Shown here one piece after another: positions 53,302 through 62,548 of a stretch of 64,000 nucleotides of DNA (the first letter of the stretch is position 1; each line of letters begins with the position of its first letter). This DNA is from JAKALD01 sp963817785 (GTDB lineage: Bacteria > Pseudomonadota > Gammaproteobacteria > Burkholderiales > SG8-39). Location of the stretch: assembly GCA_963817785.1 (NCBI GenBank), contig CAWFPL010000008.1:1302001-1366000 (forward strand). The letters run 5' to 3'. A program made the position numbers and the translations under genes. Under the pieces are notes generated by a model. That model searched no databases. It was not told the DNA's origin and worked only from the letters and a program-made list of their open reading frames with translations.

Positions 53302-54054
53302 CTGCTCGCGCGACTGAATCGTGGCGAGGTACATCTGTGGCAGACGTCGACGCGTGTTTCGCCGATCGTCGCTCGCGATCTGGAGGCCCTGTTGAGCCGT
53401 GAAGAGCGTGCCAAGGCCATGCGCTTTTGGCGCCATGACGATCGCGATCGATACCTGGCGTCGCATGCCATGTTGCGGCTCGTGCTAAGCCGCTATGTCG
53501 GCGCGCTGCCCGGCGAGCTGGAGTTCGAAGTCGAGGGCAATGGCAAACCGAGGCTCAGGCGAGAGCCGAATGTGCACCTGTCATTCAATCTCGCCCATTC
53601 CGGGGATTTTGCCCTTCTTGCCGTCAGCGATGCGCCGGCGGTGGGCGTCGATATCGAGGAACTCAGGGACGACATGGATGTACCGGTGTTGGCGGGCTCG
53701 GTGCTATCGGACGCGGAGATGCGGGTGTTTCGTGACGCACCAGCTCAGGAACAGCGATCCCTATTTTTCAGGACCTGGGTACGCAAGGAGGCTGTTCTCA
53801 AAGGCTGCGGCCTCGGCCTCGCGCTTGAGCCCGCCCGGGTCGTCGTGCTGCACGCAGGAACGAGCGGCGATGCCGGCCTCGTGAAGGTCGAAGCGCGCAA
53901 GGCGGAGTGGGGTCTGCGCGACGTCGCGGTCGGCGATCGCTATGCCGGTGCGGTGGCCGCTCCCGGGCGGGCTTGGACTCTGCGCTGTTTCGAGCACCGC
54001 TGGTCGGAAGTCACCCCGTTCCTAGACGCCCCAGCCCAGGAAACACGTTCTTGA
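53302..54054 (+). CDS. Sfp-type 4'-phosphopantetheinyl transferase
   Basis: About 250 residues. GEVHLWQTSTRVSP opens the Sfp/HetI fold, HLSFNLAHSGDFALLAVS and VGVDIEELRDD carry the metal site, and FFRTWVRKEAVLKGCGLGL is the WxxKEAxxK motif. It should activate the NRPS and AMP-ligase carrier domains. Start choice is unusual. The frame is the same as the NRPS and follows its TGA, the only standard start is TTG 53392, and that would delete the conserved N-terminus. CTG 53302 has CGGAG seven bases upstream and restores it. Readthrough or a recently split NRPS-PPTase fusion is the alternative. Confidence 0.83.
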   Translation: MLARLNRGEVHLWQTSTRVSPIVARDLEALLSREERAKAMRFWRHDDRDRYLASHAMLRLVLSRYVGALPGELEFEVEGNGKPRLRREPNVHLSFNLAHSGDFALLAVSDAPAVGVDIEELRDDMDVPVLAGSVLSDAEMRVFRDAPAQEQRSLFFRTWVRKEAVLKGCGLGLALEPARVVVLHAGTSGDAGLVKVEARKAEWGLRDVAVGDRYAGAVAAPGRAWTLRCFEHRWSEVTPFLDAPAQETRS

Positions 54055-54279
54055 TGGAATCCTGGGCGGCGCCCGAGCGCTCCAGCGCGGGAGCGAACTG
54101 CCCGCTTACCGCGCGTCACGCGGCGATCTGCCGCCTTGCCCCGACGAGGTTTTCACGCAACGCGTGCGACGGCGAGACCGACGCAAGATCGTCGCGCATG
54201 CAATTGCGCTCCGAATTGCGAAGGCCCACGCGCACGGGCGACACGCGCTTGCCGCAATGGAGCTCCACGTAACACCGAC

Positions 54280-55173
54280 CTATCGTTCCCATATGCCGAG
54301 GTCTCGATCGAGGAACTTCGCGAGTTGCGCATTGAAGCCCTTGAAGTATTGCAGCAACTTGGCCCGCGTCTCTGGCTTCATCCTCGGCGGGATGTATTCT
54401 GCTTCGATCTGCTTGCGTTGCGGCAATCGCCTTAGCCAGCGGTAAATTCTGTCCCGTGCGGCCTGCGGCAGACGATCCGCAATAAACTGCCCCCCGGGAA
54501 ACGCCTTGACCCGCGCCGTGAGCCGCGAACGAATCACCCAAGCCTCCTTTTCATCACTGATGTTTTCCCTTACGTTGCCCGCGGCCGTGAAATTGAAAGC
54601 CGGATCGATCCCGAGAAAATCTGTGACTCGGCGCAACGTGGAGTTCGGGTCCTTGACGAATTCTTCGAATAACATAAACAGCATCCGATCGCGGCGATAA
54701 CGCTCCAGATACTGGTTGATCTGCAGCATGTAGTTGCTGCTATGAAGAACGCTTTCATCCATCAGAATATGTTCCTCGAAGGTCCGCTCGAATTTATAGT
54801 CCGGATTATCCACGCGGATGTTCTCGATCAGCTGAATGTAATGCGCGTAGGCTCGGTCGACGGGGTGGCGCATGAGGTAAATGAGCTTCGCGTCCGGCGC
54901 CAGCTGTGCCATGCGGCCAACGGTGTCAGGGTGGAGCGGCCAGTTAGTGTAGTTCGTCGAGGCCTCGCCACAGAGTTGACCTGATCGCGCGTCTTCAAAC
55001 AGTGAGAGATACCAGCTCTGGCCCCGCCGAAACTTCTCGGTATGGGAAAAATAATTGGGCTCCTTCGGCACCGACATGAAAATGTCGGGGTGCCGGGTCA
55101 GGTAGCGGTACAGTGAGGTGGTGCCCGCTTTCGCAGCGCCGATGATAATGAAGTCAGGTCTTCCCTCCGCCAT
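54280..55173 (-). CDS. Sulfotransferase domain protein
   Basis: 297 residues. IIGAAKAGTTSLYRYLTRHP is the 5'-phosphosulfate loop, and YLMRHPVDRAYAHY contains the 3'-phosphate residues; VPKEPNYFSH is characteristic of the Sulfotransfer_1 group related to heparan and Nod-factor sulfotransferases. Of the three sulfotransferases in the window this one is least like the other two. It lies downstream of the Wzz-like gene (125-bp gap). A 225-bp gap to the PPTase on the other side holds nothing I can name. Confidence 0.84.
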   Translation of the reverse strand: MAEGRPDFIIIGAAKAGTTSLYRYLTRHPDIFMSVPKEPNYFSHTEKFRRGQSWYLSLFEDARSGQLCGEASTNYTNWPLHPDTVGRMAQLAPDAKLIYLMRHPVDRAYAHYIQLIENIRVDNPDYKFERTFEEHILMDESVLHSSNYMLQINQYLERYRRDRMLFMLFEEFVKDPNSTLRRVTDFLGIDPAFNFTAAGNVRENISDEKEAWVIRSRLTARVKAFPGGQFIADRLPQAARDRIYRWLRRLPQRKQIEAEYIPPRMKPETRAKLLQYFKGFNAQLAKFLDRDLGIWER

Positions 55174-55298
55174 GCGTTGGTCCCCTCATCAAGCAGATTC
55201 TGAGCTGCACAAGGATGGCAGCCGCCTTGGCTCATGAACGTCCTAGCCACTTGACGCGCTAGCGCATTCCTCGCGCCGCTGATCGGAAGTCACCCCGT

Positions 55299-57329
55299 TC
55301 AAAGACACTCCAGGCCCGGATAGATGAAATTGACAGACCCGCGCGCGACGCGTGCGACGCTGGGCGCGAGAGCGCCGTAAGCGGCGAGCGTGCCCGCAGG
55401 AAGCTTCCCGACAATTTGGGTGAGGTCGACGAACCGAATTCCTTGGCGGACCAGGTAGGCGACGTAAGTGTGGCGCAGCGCGGGCGGTATGACTTCGTCA
55501 ACCCGCTCCAGTCCCGCATCGTAAGCGGCGCAGAGCAGCTGCGCCGAAAGAGACTCCAGTGTGAGGGGCTCGCCCGCCGGGCCGCGCAGCACCGGCGCAT
55601 CCGGCGTTCCGGGCCCGGCCGCAAGATACATCGTCGCGAGCAGGTTCACCCGAACAGTCCTCGCGGATGCGCCCTCGATGCGTACCGCACCGGCTTCCCG
55701 ATCCACATCGCGGCAACGCAATGCCAGAGCCTCCTCGGGCGCGATCCCGGACATGAGAAGCAACACGGCAAGCTGTGTGTTCCGGTCGGCGGCGCGCATG
55801 AGCGATGTCACCTCACCCGCGCTCAACTCGCGCGGCATCGCGGCCGGCTTTTCGAGCAGCGGCCGTTCAGTGGCGCCGAGCGCGGCCGGCGTCGCCGACG
55901 CGAGCCCGATCGGCTGGCGGACCGCCTCGAGCAGCGCCCCGCCGATCACTGGCTGTGCCAACAGGACCGCAGGCTGCGGCTCGGGCCGGTTGAAGAGCTC
56001 CACGATCCACATCGCGAGCAGCGCGAGGAGCAACGCGCCGGCAAGGACGAACGCGGCGTCGCGCCAGTACCGCGGCCGCCAGGGCTCCATGGGCAGCGCC
56101 GCCTGCTCGAGTACCCGGACCGACGGCACCCGCGCCCGCTCGGTCGCCTCGAGCTTCGCCCGGCGCGCGAGCGCATCGCGGTATGCGCTCTCGAGCTGGC
56201 CGAGCTCGCTTTGCAGCTCCTTGAACTGCTCGAAGCGGCCCGCGAACTGGCCTGCGCCCTGACGCTCGGCGGCAATCTGCGCCCGCAGGCGCTGCGCCGC
56301 CTCGCGGGCGCCCGCCAGCTCCTCCTCGGCCTCCGCGAGGGCGGCCTGCTCGCTCTGCGCACGCTCGACGGTGATCTGTCGCTCCAGCTCGGAGAGGCTC
56401 GCGCGCAACGCACGCGCGTTCGGATCGAGCGCGAGATAGTCGGAGGTGTAGGTGCGCTCCAGATTGCGCAGCTGCTCGCGCGCCTGCGAAGCGCGCTTCT
56501 CGATGTCCGCGAGAGTCGGGTTGTCGCGCGCGCGGGCGACGCCCTTGCCGGCCGCAGCCGCCTCGCGCAGCGCAGCCACTTTGCCCTCCGCGACGTTCAC
56601 CCGGTCACTCGCGGCCTGCAACGCCTTCCCGAGGCCCTGCAACTGCGCGAGCGCCTCGTTCTCCCCGCGCTCCGGCGACACGATGTTGTACCGCACGCGA
56701 TACTCTTCGACCGCGCGACGCTTGGCGATGACGGTCGCTTCGAGCCGGTGGACCTCGTCGTCCGCGTGGGCCTGCGCCTCTTCCGAGTGCGCTTCGAATG
56801 CGCCGGTGATCTGGTCGCGATAGGCCTCGCTGATTGCGGCGAGCAGCGCGGCCGGCAGCTCGGGGCGCAGCCCGGTCGCCGCCAGCTCGACCACGTGGGT
56901 TCCCGGCACGGGGGTCACGGTCAAGGTCGATTGCAGCCCGGCGACGGGGTCCGGTCCCAGCCCTGAAAGGTCGACGCCCTCATGCTTCAGCCGGTCGGCA
57001 ACCTGTCCGAGAAGAGGGCGGCTGGAAAGCTTCTGCACCTCGGTCAGAAACGGCCGTGCAAGGTCCTCCGCGGGTAGCGGACTCGCGGGTCTCGCCGACG
57101 TCTCGCTCGACGCCACGTACGAGGCGGGTGTGATCTCGAGCTTCGAGGTTGCACGGTACACGGGCGCGCGCAGGAAATCGTAGACAAGGCCGATGGCGCA
57201 GGCGATGCCCAAGACGCCAAGAAAGACGAGCATGCGGCGTCGGTTCGCGCGCTCGGTGGCCGAACGTGAAGACCCGCCGTGCATGGGGCCGATCGAGCGG
57301 CCCCACTCGGATGCGTCGAACGAGCTCAT
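55299..57329 (-). CDS. Wzz/GNVR-like chain-length protein fused to a degenerate tyrosine-recombinase-fold domain
   Basis: 676 residues. A membrane helix at about 33-52 precedes a Wzz-type segment (VYRATSKLEITPASYVAS); a long coiled coil runs at 185-400; a second membrane helix lies at 424-446. The cytoplasmic tail from 501 reads like a tyrosine recombinase: LSAGEVTSLMRAA, LLLMSGIAPEEALALRCRDVD, PPALRHTYVAYLVRQG, LTQIVGK and AAYGALAPS. Catalytic residues are partly lost: Arg I is Ala530, the His of HxLR is Pro616, and the GH Gly-His is Gly-Lys642; Arg619 and Tyr651 remain. The tail takes the place of the BY-kinase. Probably a structural or regulatory domain, not a recombinase. It overlaps the ligase gene by ATGA. 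Confidence 0.78.
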   Translation of the reverse strand: MSSFDASEWGRSIGPMHGGSSRSATERANRRRMLVFLGVLGIACAIGLVYDFLRAPVYRATSKLEITPASYVASSETSARPASPLPAEDLARPFLTEVQKLSSRPLLGQVADRLKHEGVDLSGLGPDPVAGLQSTLTVTPVPGTHVVELAATGLRPELPAALLAAISEAYRDQITGAFEAHSEEAQAHADDEVHRLEATVIAKRRAVEEYRVRYNIVSPERGENEALAQLQGLGKALQAASDRVNVAEGKVAALREAAAAGKGVARARDNPTLADIEKRASQAREQLRNLERTYTSDYLALDPNARALRASLSELERQITVERAQSEQAALAEAEEELAGAREAAQRLRAQIAAERQGAGQFAGRFEQFKELQSELGQLESAYRDALARRAKLEATERARVPSVRVLEQAALPMEPWRPRYWRDAAFVLAGALLLALLAMWIVELFNRPEPQPAVLLAQPVIGGALLEAVRQPIGLASATPAALGATERPLLEKPAAMPRELSAGEVTSLMRAADRNTQLAVLLLMSGIAPEEALALRCRDVDREAGAVRIEGASARTVRVNLLATMYLAAGPGTPDAPVLRGPAGEPLTLESLSAQLLCAAYDAGLERVDEVIPPALRHTYVAYLVRQGIRFVDLTQIVGKLPAGTLAAYGALAPSVARVARGSVNFIYPGLECL

Positions 57330-58636
57330 ACCGAATCGGCGCCCGGTTGGAGCAGCTCAAGCCGTGGGCCGCCCACCTGTCCGTCCATCTCGACCTCCCG
57401 CGCCGCTTGCCGTGCCAGCAGCACGCTCTTGCACAGCACCACAACCGCGATCAGCGTGTAGTAGAGGTCGAAGTTCGCGAGGCCGAGGAACGCCCCGGCG
57501 CTCGCGTAGCCCACGAGGCTTACCTGCACCATGGCCGCGAGATCGGCCGCCCAGCGGTTCTCCGGATCGCCGCGCGCGCGCTTGATGATCCCGGCGGCAG
57601 TGCGCCAGACCATGAGGCCGAGCATGAGGAACAGGAACAGGCCGAAGAACCCATGCTCCCCCAGCACTTCGAAGTAAATGCTGTGCGAGTCGTGAACGTT
57701 CCTCGGCTCGGGAGCGTAGATCGCGAACATGCCGGGCTGGAAGGTGTTGAAGCCCCCGCCGAGCGGCTTGTCCTTGGCAAGATTGAACGCCATCTTCCAC
57801 GCATTGATACGCCCCTCGGCCGACGCGTCGTTCTGATAGTGTTCGATGGTCGCCATGCGCTCGTACCACGCCTGCGGCATGATCAGCAGGATCATGGTGG
57901 TCGCCACGGCCGCAAGCAACCCCGTGAACAGCTTCTTTCGGCTCTTCAGCCAGAGAAACACACCCATCATAACCATGCCGAGCATGGCCCCGCGCGACTG
58001 GCTCCCGATCGCCGCCACCGCGCTAAGAACCATCGAGGCGACCATGGCGTATCTGAGCCAGGCCCTGGTGGCGATCATCTGCAAATAGCGCAGCAGCGGA
58101 ATGGTCATGATGAGGGCCAGGCCCATCTCGTTGTCGCCGCCGATGAAGGTTCCGTCGGGCCCCCGGACATGGTAGACGCCGCCATGCTCGATCGTGAAGA
58201 TGCCTCCCTTGACCCCGTAGAACGCGAGCGACAGAGCCAGCACCCATACCAGCAGATTGAGCCGCTCCTTGCTCTGCATCACCATCATCGTGACGAAGAC
58301 CATGAGCTGGATCTTCGCCACCTTGTCCATCTCCGGCCAGGCGAGAATGGGGTACATGGCGAAAATCGTCGTGATCACCATCCATGAGATGAACAGGAGG
58401 AGAACCACCGTTTCCCGGGTCCAGGGAATCTTCTTCGGTTCACGCGAGATCAACACGGAAACCAGGGTGACGATGGCGATAATGAACGCAAACGGGAAGT
58501 TGTAGGCGAACCCCCAACACAACCGCTGCGGGTTCATGAAGCTCACCCACGTCCAGAGAAGAATGCCGATATACGGCCGCGCGAGCACGAACGGCAGCGC
58601 GCCGAAAATCACCACCGTGACAAAGATGTCTCTCAC
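57326..58636 (-). CDS. Putative O-glycosylation ligase, exosortase-A system type (TIGR03097-like)
   Basis: 436 residues with about 11 membrane helices. The N-terminus MRDIFVTVVIFGALPFVLARPYIG and WTWVSFMNPQRL, then GVKGGIFTIEHGGVYHVRGP and HDSHSIYFEVLGEHGF, are characteristic of the ligase of XrtA loci (Wzy_C superfamily). It probably transfers or polymerises the lipid-linked glycan in the periplasm. It overlaps the PaaK-like gene upstream (ATGA) and the Wzz-like gene downstream (ATGA), so all three are one translational unit. It is the second ligase in the window. Confidence 0.86.
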   Translation of the reverse strand: MRDIFVTVVIFGALPFVLARPYIGILLWTWVSFMNPQRLCWGFAYNFPFAFIIAIVTLVSVLISREPKKIPWTRETVVLLLFISWMVITTIFAMYPILAWPEMDKVAKIQLMVFVTMMVMQSKERLNLLVWVLALSLAFYGVKGGIFTIEHGGVYHVRGPDGTFIGGDNEMGLALIMTIPLLRYLQMIATRAWLRYAMVASMVLSAVAAIGSQSRGAMLGMVMMGVFLWLKSRKKLFTGLLAAVATTMILLIMPQAWYERMATIEHYQNDASAEGRINAWKMAFNLAKDKPLGGGFNTFQPGMFAIYAPEPRNVHDSHSIYFEVLGEHGFFGLFLFLMLGLMVWRTAAGIIKRARGDPENRWAADLAAMVQVSLVGYASAGAFLGLANFDLYYTLIAVVVLCKSVLLARQAAREVEMDGQVGGPRLELLQPGADSV

Positions 58637-60012
58637 CGGCTACTCACCCGACTGGATTGGTCCGCACCGACATGGCTCACCACATACCGGTACTTGCCCG
58701 AGACTTCCCTCGGAATTTCTGCCACCTGCTCGATTTCGACGCGCACGTTGCCTCCGAGCCGTTTGCCGATCCCTCTGCGAATCGTTTCTACATTCTCGTC
58801 GCTGAAGTCCCGGTCTGTGGCCAACAACACGCGAGTCCTGTCCAGAGTTTCCTGGACGACCTTGAATTGCCGCACCCCGGGGATGTCGCGCACGACGTAG
58901 ATCATTGCCAGACCGTGCATGACGGTGCCGTCCTGGGCAACGACGAAATCGGTGGTCCTACCCTGAATTTCAGTGAGTAACGGGAGGCCGCGGCCGCAAT
59001 CGCATTTCCGCTCGCCGAGCACGCCCACATCCCCTGTCCTATAGCGAATGAACGGAAAGTCCTTGGTGGCCAGGTGCGTCACGACGATCTCCCCCTGGCG
59101 CCCCGCGCCAAGTGGGCGGCCGCCTTCGTCGACCACCTCGACGATGATGTCCTCGGCTGTGATGTGCAGACCACCCGCAGGACATTGGTGTGCAATGAAT
59201 CCGCCTTCCCGGCTTCCGTAGCCGTCAGCGACGGCGCAGGCGAATGCGCGCCCGATCTCGTGCCGCTGCTCTTCGTAGAGCTTTTCCGACGTCACGAAGG
59301 CGACTTTGACGCCAAGATCGTCCATCGCCATGCCCCGTCGTCTGGCGTGTCTTGCGATATGGGCGAGCGCCGAAGGATAGCCAAACAACATCTTCGGGCG
59401 CCGGCGGCGGATGCGCGCCACGAAAGTGTCCAGCCTCGCATCGGACATTTCGAAAGCCGGCAGGAGCTCGGTGCGCATCAACGCATCCCGCACTGCCCGC
59501 AGACGATCCTGAGCACCCAGTTCGATCGGCGAACCCCAGACCACGATTTCGGGATCTCCGATGTCGACCCCCCACCATCGCGTCGCACGCCACTTGGCTC
59601 CGACGTCGTGGCTGACGCGCTCGTCGCCAAGGTAAAAGATCAGCGGCTCTCCGCTCGAGCCGCCCGTATTGCAGCGGGTCAAATGCCGCGCCCGATCGGA
59701 CTTCAGCTCCTCCAGGTTTGCCCTGATATCCGCTTTGGCGAGTAACGGCAGGCGCGCGAGGTCGGCGAGCACCCGCAGTTCGCCTGCTGCGAATCGCAGT
59801 CGGTTGAAAAGTGCGCGGTAGTACGGCACGTGATCCGCCGCGTGTTGCAGCAAGGCGCGCAGCCGGTTGAGCTGCCAAGCCTCCAGCCGGTCCCGATCCC
59901 ACCACTGCGATTGCTCCAGCGACCGGCGAACGGCGAGGGAATCGTGATGTTTCATCCGCTCCTGCAGCGGAAACAGGAGGCCGGAAATCAACTTCGTGTA
60001 GAACGCCGTCAT
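58633..60012 (-). CDS. PaaK/CapK-like phenylacetate-CoA ligase family protein
   Basis: 459 residues from ATG 60012, which overlaps the upstream stop by ATGA; the longer open frame to 60291 is antisense-like. The AMP-binding loop is TRCNTGGSSGEPL, followed by FGYPSALAHIARH, DGYGSREGG, FIRYRTGDVG and CDCGRGLPLL. CapK-type members of this ANL family are regular in capsule and XrtA loci and are thought to activate an acyl group for glycan decoration. The acid is unknown. Confidence 0.83.
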   Translation of the reverse strand: MTAFYTKLISGLLFPLQERMKHHDSLAVRRSLEQSQWWDRDRLEAWQLNRLRALLQHAADHVPYYRALFNRLRFAAGELRVLADLARLPLLAKADIRANLEELKSDRARHLTRCNTGGSSGEPLIFYLGDERVSHDVGAKWRATRWWGVDIGDPEIVVWGSPIELGAQDRLRAVRDALMRTELLPAFEMSDARLDTFVARIRRRRPKMLFGYPSALAHIARHARRRGMAMDDLGVKVAFVTSEKLYEEQRHEIGRAFACAVADGYGSREGGFIAHQCPAGGLHITAEDIIVEVVDEGGRPLGAGRQGEIVVTHLATKDFPFIRYRTGDVGVLGERKCDCGRGLPLLTEIQGRTTDFVVAQDGTVMHGLAMIYVVRDIPGVRQFKVVQETLDRTRVLLATDRDFSDENVETIRRGIGKRLGGNVRVEIEQVAEIPREVSGKYRYVVSHVGADQSSRVSSR

Positions 60013-61262
60013 CGGCGGCTCCCCTCGCCCGCCGGAAGCCGCATGCCCGAGGTCGGCGTTGATCTTGCCAACCGCTGAAATTCTCCGACCAGGATCGCGA
60101 CGCGGTCCTCCCAGCCGTTGCTCCGCGCGTACGCGAGGATGGCGTCGCGATTCCAAGTCTTGGTAAGGGCCGTTTCGAGCGCGCCACACAGCGCCGCTCG
60201 GTCGCCGAACGGGACGACAATGCCAAGCTCCGGCCGGCAGACCACCTCGGCGTTCCCGCCGACATCCGTGGTGACGACCGGGAGGCCGCACGCCATCGCC
60301 TCGAGAAAGACGTTCGCCCAGCCTTCGTTACGCGTCGCCAGCACGAAGACGTCGGCCGCGGAGAGCGGGACTTTCAGTTCCTCCTGAGGAAGGGCACCTA
60401 GAAAGCGTACGTGATCCCGCAGGCCAAGCTCCGCGACCCGGGCATGCAGCTGTCTACTTAGGTCGCCCTCCGGGGAAGGCCCGCCAACAACGACGTATTG
60501 CAGGTCGGGGAGCCGTCTCAGTAACGCTGGCAGGCATTCAATCACTCGATGAAAGCCCTTACGCTCCACCAGACCCCCGACCGAGATCAGCAGCGGCGCA
60601 GCTTGTGGCAGCCCAAGGCTCGATCGCGCATCGTGCTTGGACATCCGCTGAAACTTGTGCAGGTCGACGCCATTGCCAATGACGCGAACGCCGCGCTCGG
60701 GAATGCCGAGGGACACGGCCGTCCGCTTGAGCGACTCCGCCACGGCGAAGATCCGGCCCGCGCGACGCAGTGCTGTGATGACCCGTCCGCGCAGCGCTCT
60801 TGTCGCCGCATGCCGTGCCTCGGTGCCGCGCAAGGTGACCGCAACGGGTACCTTGAGCCACCGACCGAGCAAGGTCGCCGCGTATCCGTCGGGGTAGGCG
60901 AAATGCGCATCGAGCACGTCCAGACGTTCGGCGCGCTTCAACCGCAGCAGCGTCCGGAAACTCCCGACGGCGACAAAGAAACCATCAAACCGCTTCAAGA
61001 GCCCCGGCACCGAGAAGAACCGTGGACGCAAGATCTCGATGCCTGACTGGATTTCGCGGCGCGGCGCCTCGGGACGATAATTCGGCCTCCAGCGCCGGAT
61101 CAGGGATTGAAAAGGAAACCACGGCACGGGCGACACGACCGTCAGCGGCAGGAAGGCGCCTACACGAAACATCCGCTCGCGCACGAAGACCCCGGCCTGG
61201 GGCTGAAGCGGGGCCGGAAATAGCGTGGAGAACACGACTACATGGGGTCTGTCTTGAGTCAT
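60009..61262 (-). CDS. Glycosyltransferase family 4
   Basis: 417 residues from ATG 61262 (MTQDRPHVVVFSTLFPAPL). The N-lobe has QPQAGVFVRERMFRVGAF and DAHFAYPDGYAATLL; the C-lobe has ISVGGLVERKGFHRVIECL and NEGWANVFLEAMACGLPVV (EX7E). The start codon shares one base with the upstream stop (TGATG) and the stop overlaps the PaaK-like gene. This type of GT4 often follows the TIGR04063 enzyme in XrtA loci. Sugar unknown. Confidence 0.85.
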   Translation of the reverse strand: MTQDRPHVVVFSTLFPAPLQPQAGVFVRERMFRVGAFLPLTVVSPVPWFPFQSLIRRWRPNYRPEAPRREIQSGIEILRPRFFSVPGLLKRFDGFFVAVGSFRTLLRLKRAERLDVLDAHFAYPDGYAATLLGRWLKVPVAVTLRGTEARHAATRALRGRVITALRRAGRIFAVAESLKRTAVSLGIPERGVRVIGNGVDLHKFQRMSKHDARSSLGLPQAAPLLISVGGLVERKGFHRVIECLPALLRRLPDLQYVVVGGPSPEGDLSRQLHARVAELGLRDHVRFLGALPQEELKVPLSAADVFVLATRNEGWANVFLEAMACGLPVVTTDVGGNAEVVCRPELGIVVPFGDRAALCGALETALTKTWNRDAILAYARSNGWEDRVAILVGEFQRLARSTPTSGMRLPAGEGSRR

Positions 61263-62473
61263 CAGCCGGCTGCCCCCCGAAGCTGAGCGTAGACCCTGCG
61301 ATATCGCTCGACACTGCCCTGCCAATTCCGTTCGGCTTCGACGAAGCGGCGTGCGCGGGCACGCAGTCCGCTCCACTCCGATGGTTGCGCGAGCACGCGG
61401 AGCACCGCGTCCGCGAGCGCCTCGGTGCTGCCGGCCCGGAACAGGGTCCCCGTTTCTCCGTCGCGGATCAATTCGCGGTGCCCGCCCACATCTGAGGCCA
61501 CCAACAATTGCCCCTGCGCCATCGCCTCAAGCGGCTTGAGTGGCGTGACCAGCTCGGTCAGGCGCATCGAGTACCGCGGGTAGGCCAGAACGTCGATCAG
61601 GCCGTAGTAGCGATACACATCGGCATGCGCAACCCGGCCTGAAAAGATGACCTGGCCGGCGATGCCAAGACGCCCGGCCATCTGCCTGAGCACGTCTTCC
61701 TGAGGTCCTCCGCCGACCAAAAGCACGCGAGCCTCCGGGCGGACGGCGAGGATGGGAGGCAATGCGCCTAGCAGCAGGTCGAGTCCCTCGTACGCATAGA
61801 AGGATCCGATGAAACCGATGGTTGTTTTTCCGCCGAGCCCCAACTGGGCGCGTAGCGACTCATCCGGTTCGCCGCAGAACTTGAAGGCGTTGACATCCAC
61901 GGCATTGGGGATCACTGTCACGCGGTCCGCGGGGACCTCCCGGCCTATGATTTCCCGGCGCAGGCCCTCACAGATGGTCGTCACCGCGTCTGCTCGCCGC
62001 AGGGCGTAAGTCTCGAGCGCGCGCGAAAGCCGGTAACGCACCCCGCCGTCCCGCGCCGTGCCGTGATCGACCGCCGCATCCTCCCAGAAAGCGCGCACCT
62101 CGTAGACCACTGGAATGCGGTATCGCCGGCCGACACGCAATGCCGGGATCGCGTTGAGCACCGGCGAATGCGCGTGGATCACATCCGGTCGGTGCTGCCG
62201 AACGATCTCCTCGATGCGGCGCGCCGTCCGTTCCATGAGGCGCAGTTCCCTGACGATCGGGATCCTCGAAAGCGGCGACGGGGCCATCGGCGTACGAAAA
62301 AACTTCCATTCCTCCACCTCCTCCTCGCGAGCCTGCGTTCCGATGTGCTTCGGTGAAGTGAGATGCAACGTCTCCCATCCGAGCGCGCGTTGCTCGCGCA
62401 GGATCGCCAGCGTCCGGAAGGTGTACCCGCTGTGCAGCGGGATCGAGTGATCGAGCACGTGCAGAATTCGCAT
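61262..62473 (-). CDS. XrtA/PEP-CTERM-associated glycosyltransferase, TIGR04063-type
   Basis: 403 residues from ATG 62473. The N-terminus MRILHVLDHSIPLHSGYTFR is diagnostic for the exosortase-A associated GT4 group. The C-lobe contains TIGFIGSFYAYEGLDLLL, YPRYSMRLTELVTPLKPLEA and GTLFRAGS. It probably adds one of the early sugars. It lies 75 bp downstream of the amidotransferase gene on the same strand and is coupled to the next GT4. Confidence 0.9.
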   Translation of the reverse strand: MRILHVLDHSIPLHSGYTFRTLAILREQRALGWETLHLTSPKHIGTQAREEEVEEWKFFRTPMAPSPLSRIPIVRELRLMERTARRIEEIVRQHRPDVIHAHSPVLNAIPALRVGRRYRIPVVYEVRAFWEDAAVDHGTARDGGVRYRLSRALETYALRRADAVTTICEGLRREIIGREVPADRVTVIPNAVDVNAFKFCGEPDESLRAQLGLGGKTTIGFIGSFYAYEGLDLLLGALPPILAVRPEARVLLVGGGPQEDVLRQMAGRLGIAGQVIFSGRVAHADVYRYYGLIDVLAYPRYSMRLTELVTPLKPLEAMAQGQLLVASDVGGHRELIRDGETGTLFRAGSTEALADAVLRVLAQPSEWSGLRARARRFVEAERNWQGSVERYRRVYAQLRGAAG

Positions 62474-62548
62474 ATGCAGCTCTATTGCGTCGCCCGGGAA
62501 AGCAATGCCCCGGGAACTTCGACGGGATGCTCGCCGCACATGGCGCCC

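Noticed and set aside
55299..57329. Functional integrase or integrative element
   Set aside because: The recombinase-like tail lacks key catalytic residues and is part of a membrane coiled-coil protein; no attachment sites or tRNA are nearby.
55416..58387. Plus-strand open frames at 55416-56966 and 57149-58387
   Set aside because: Antisense shadows of the Wzz-like and ligase genes.
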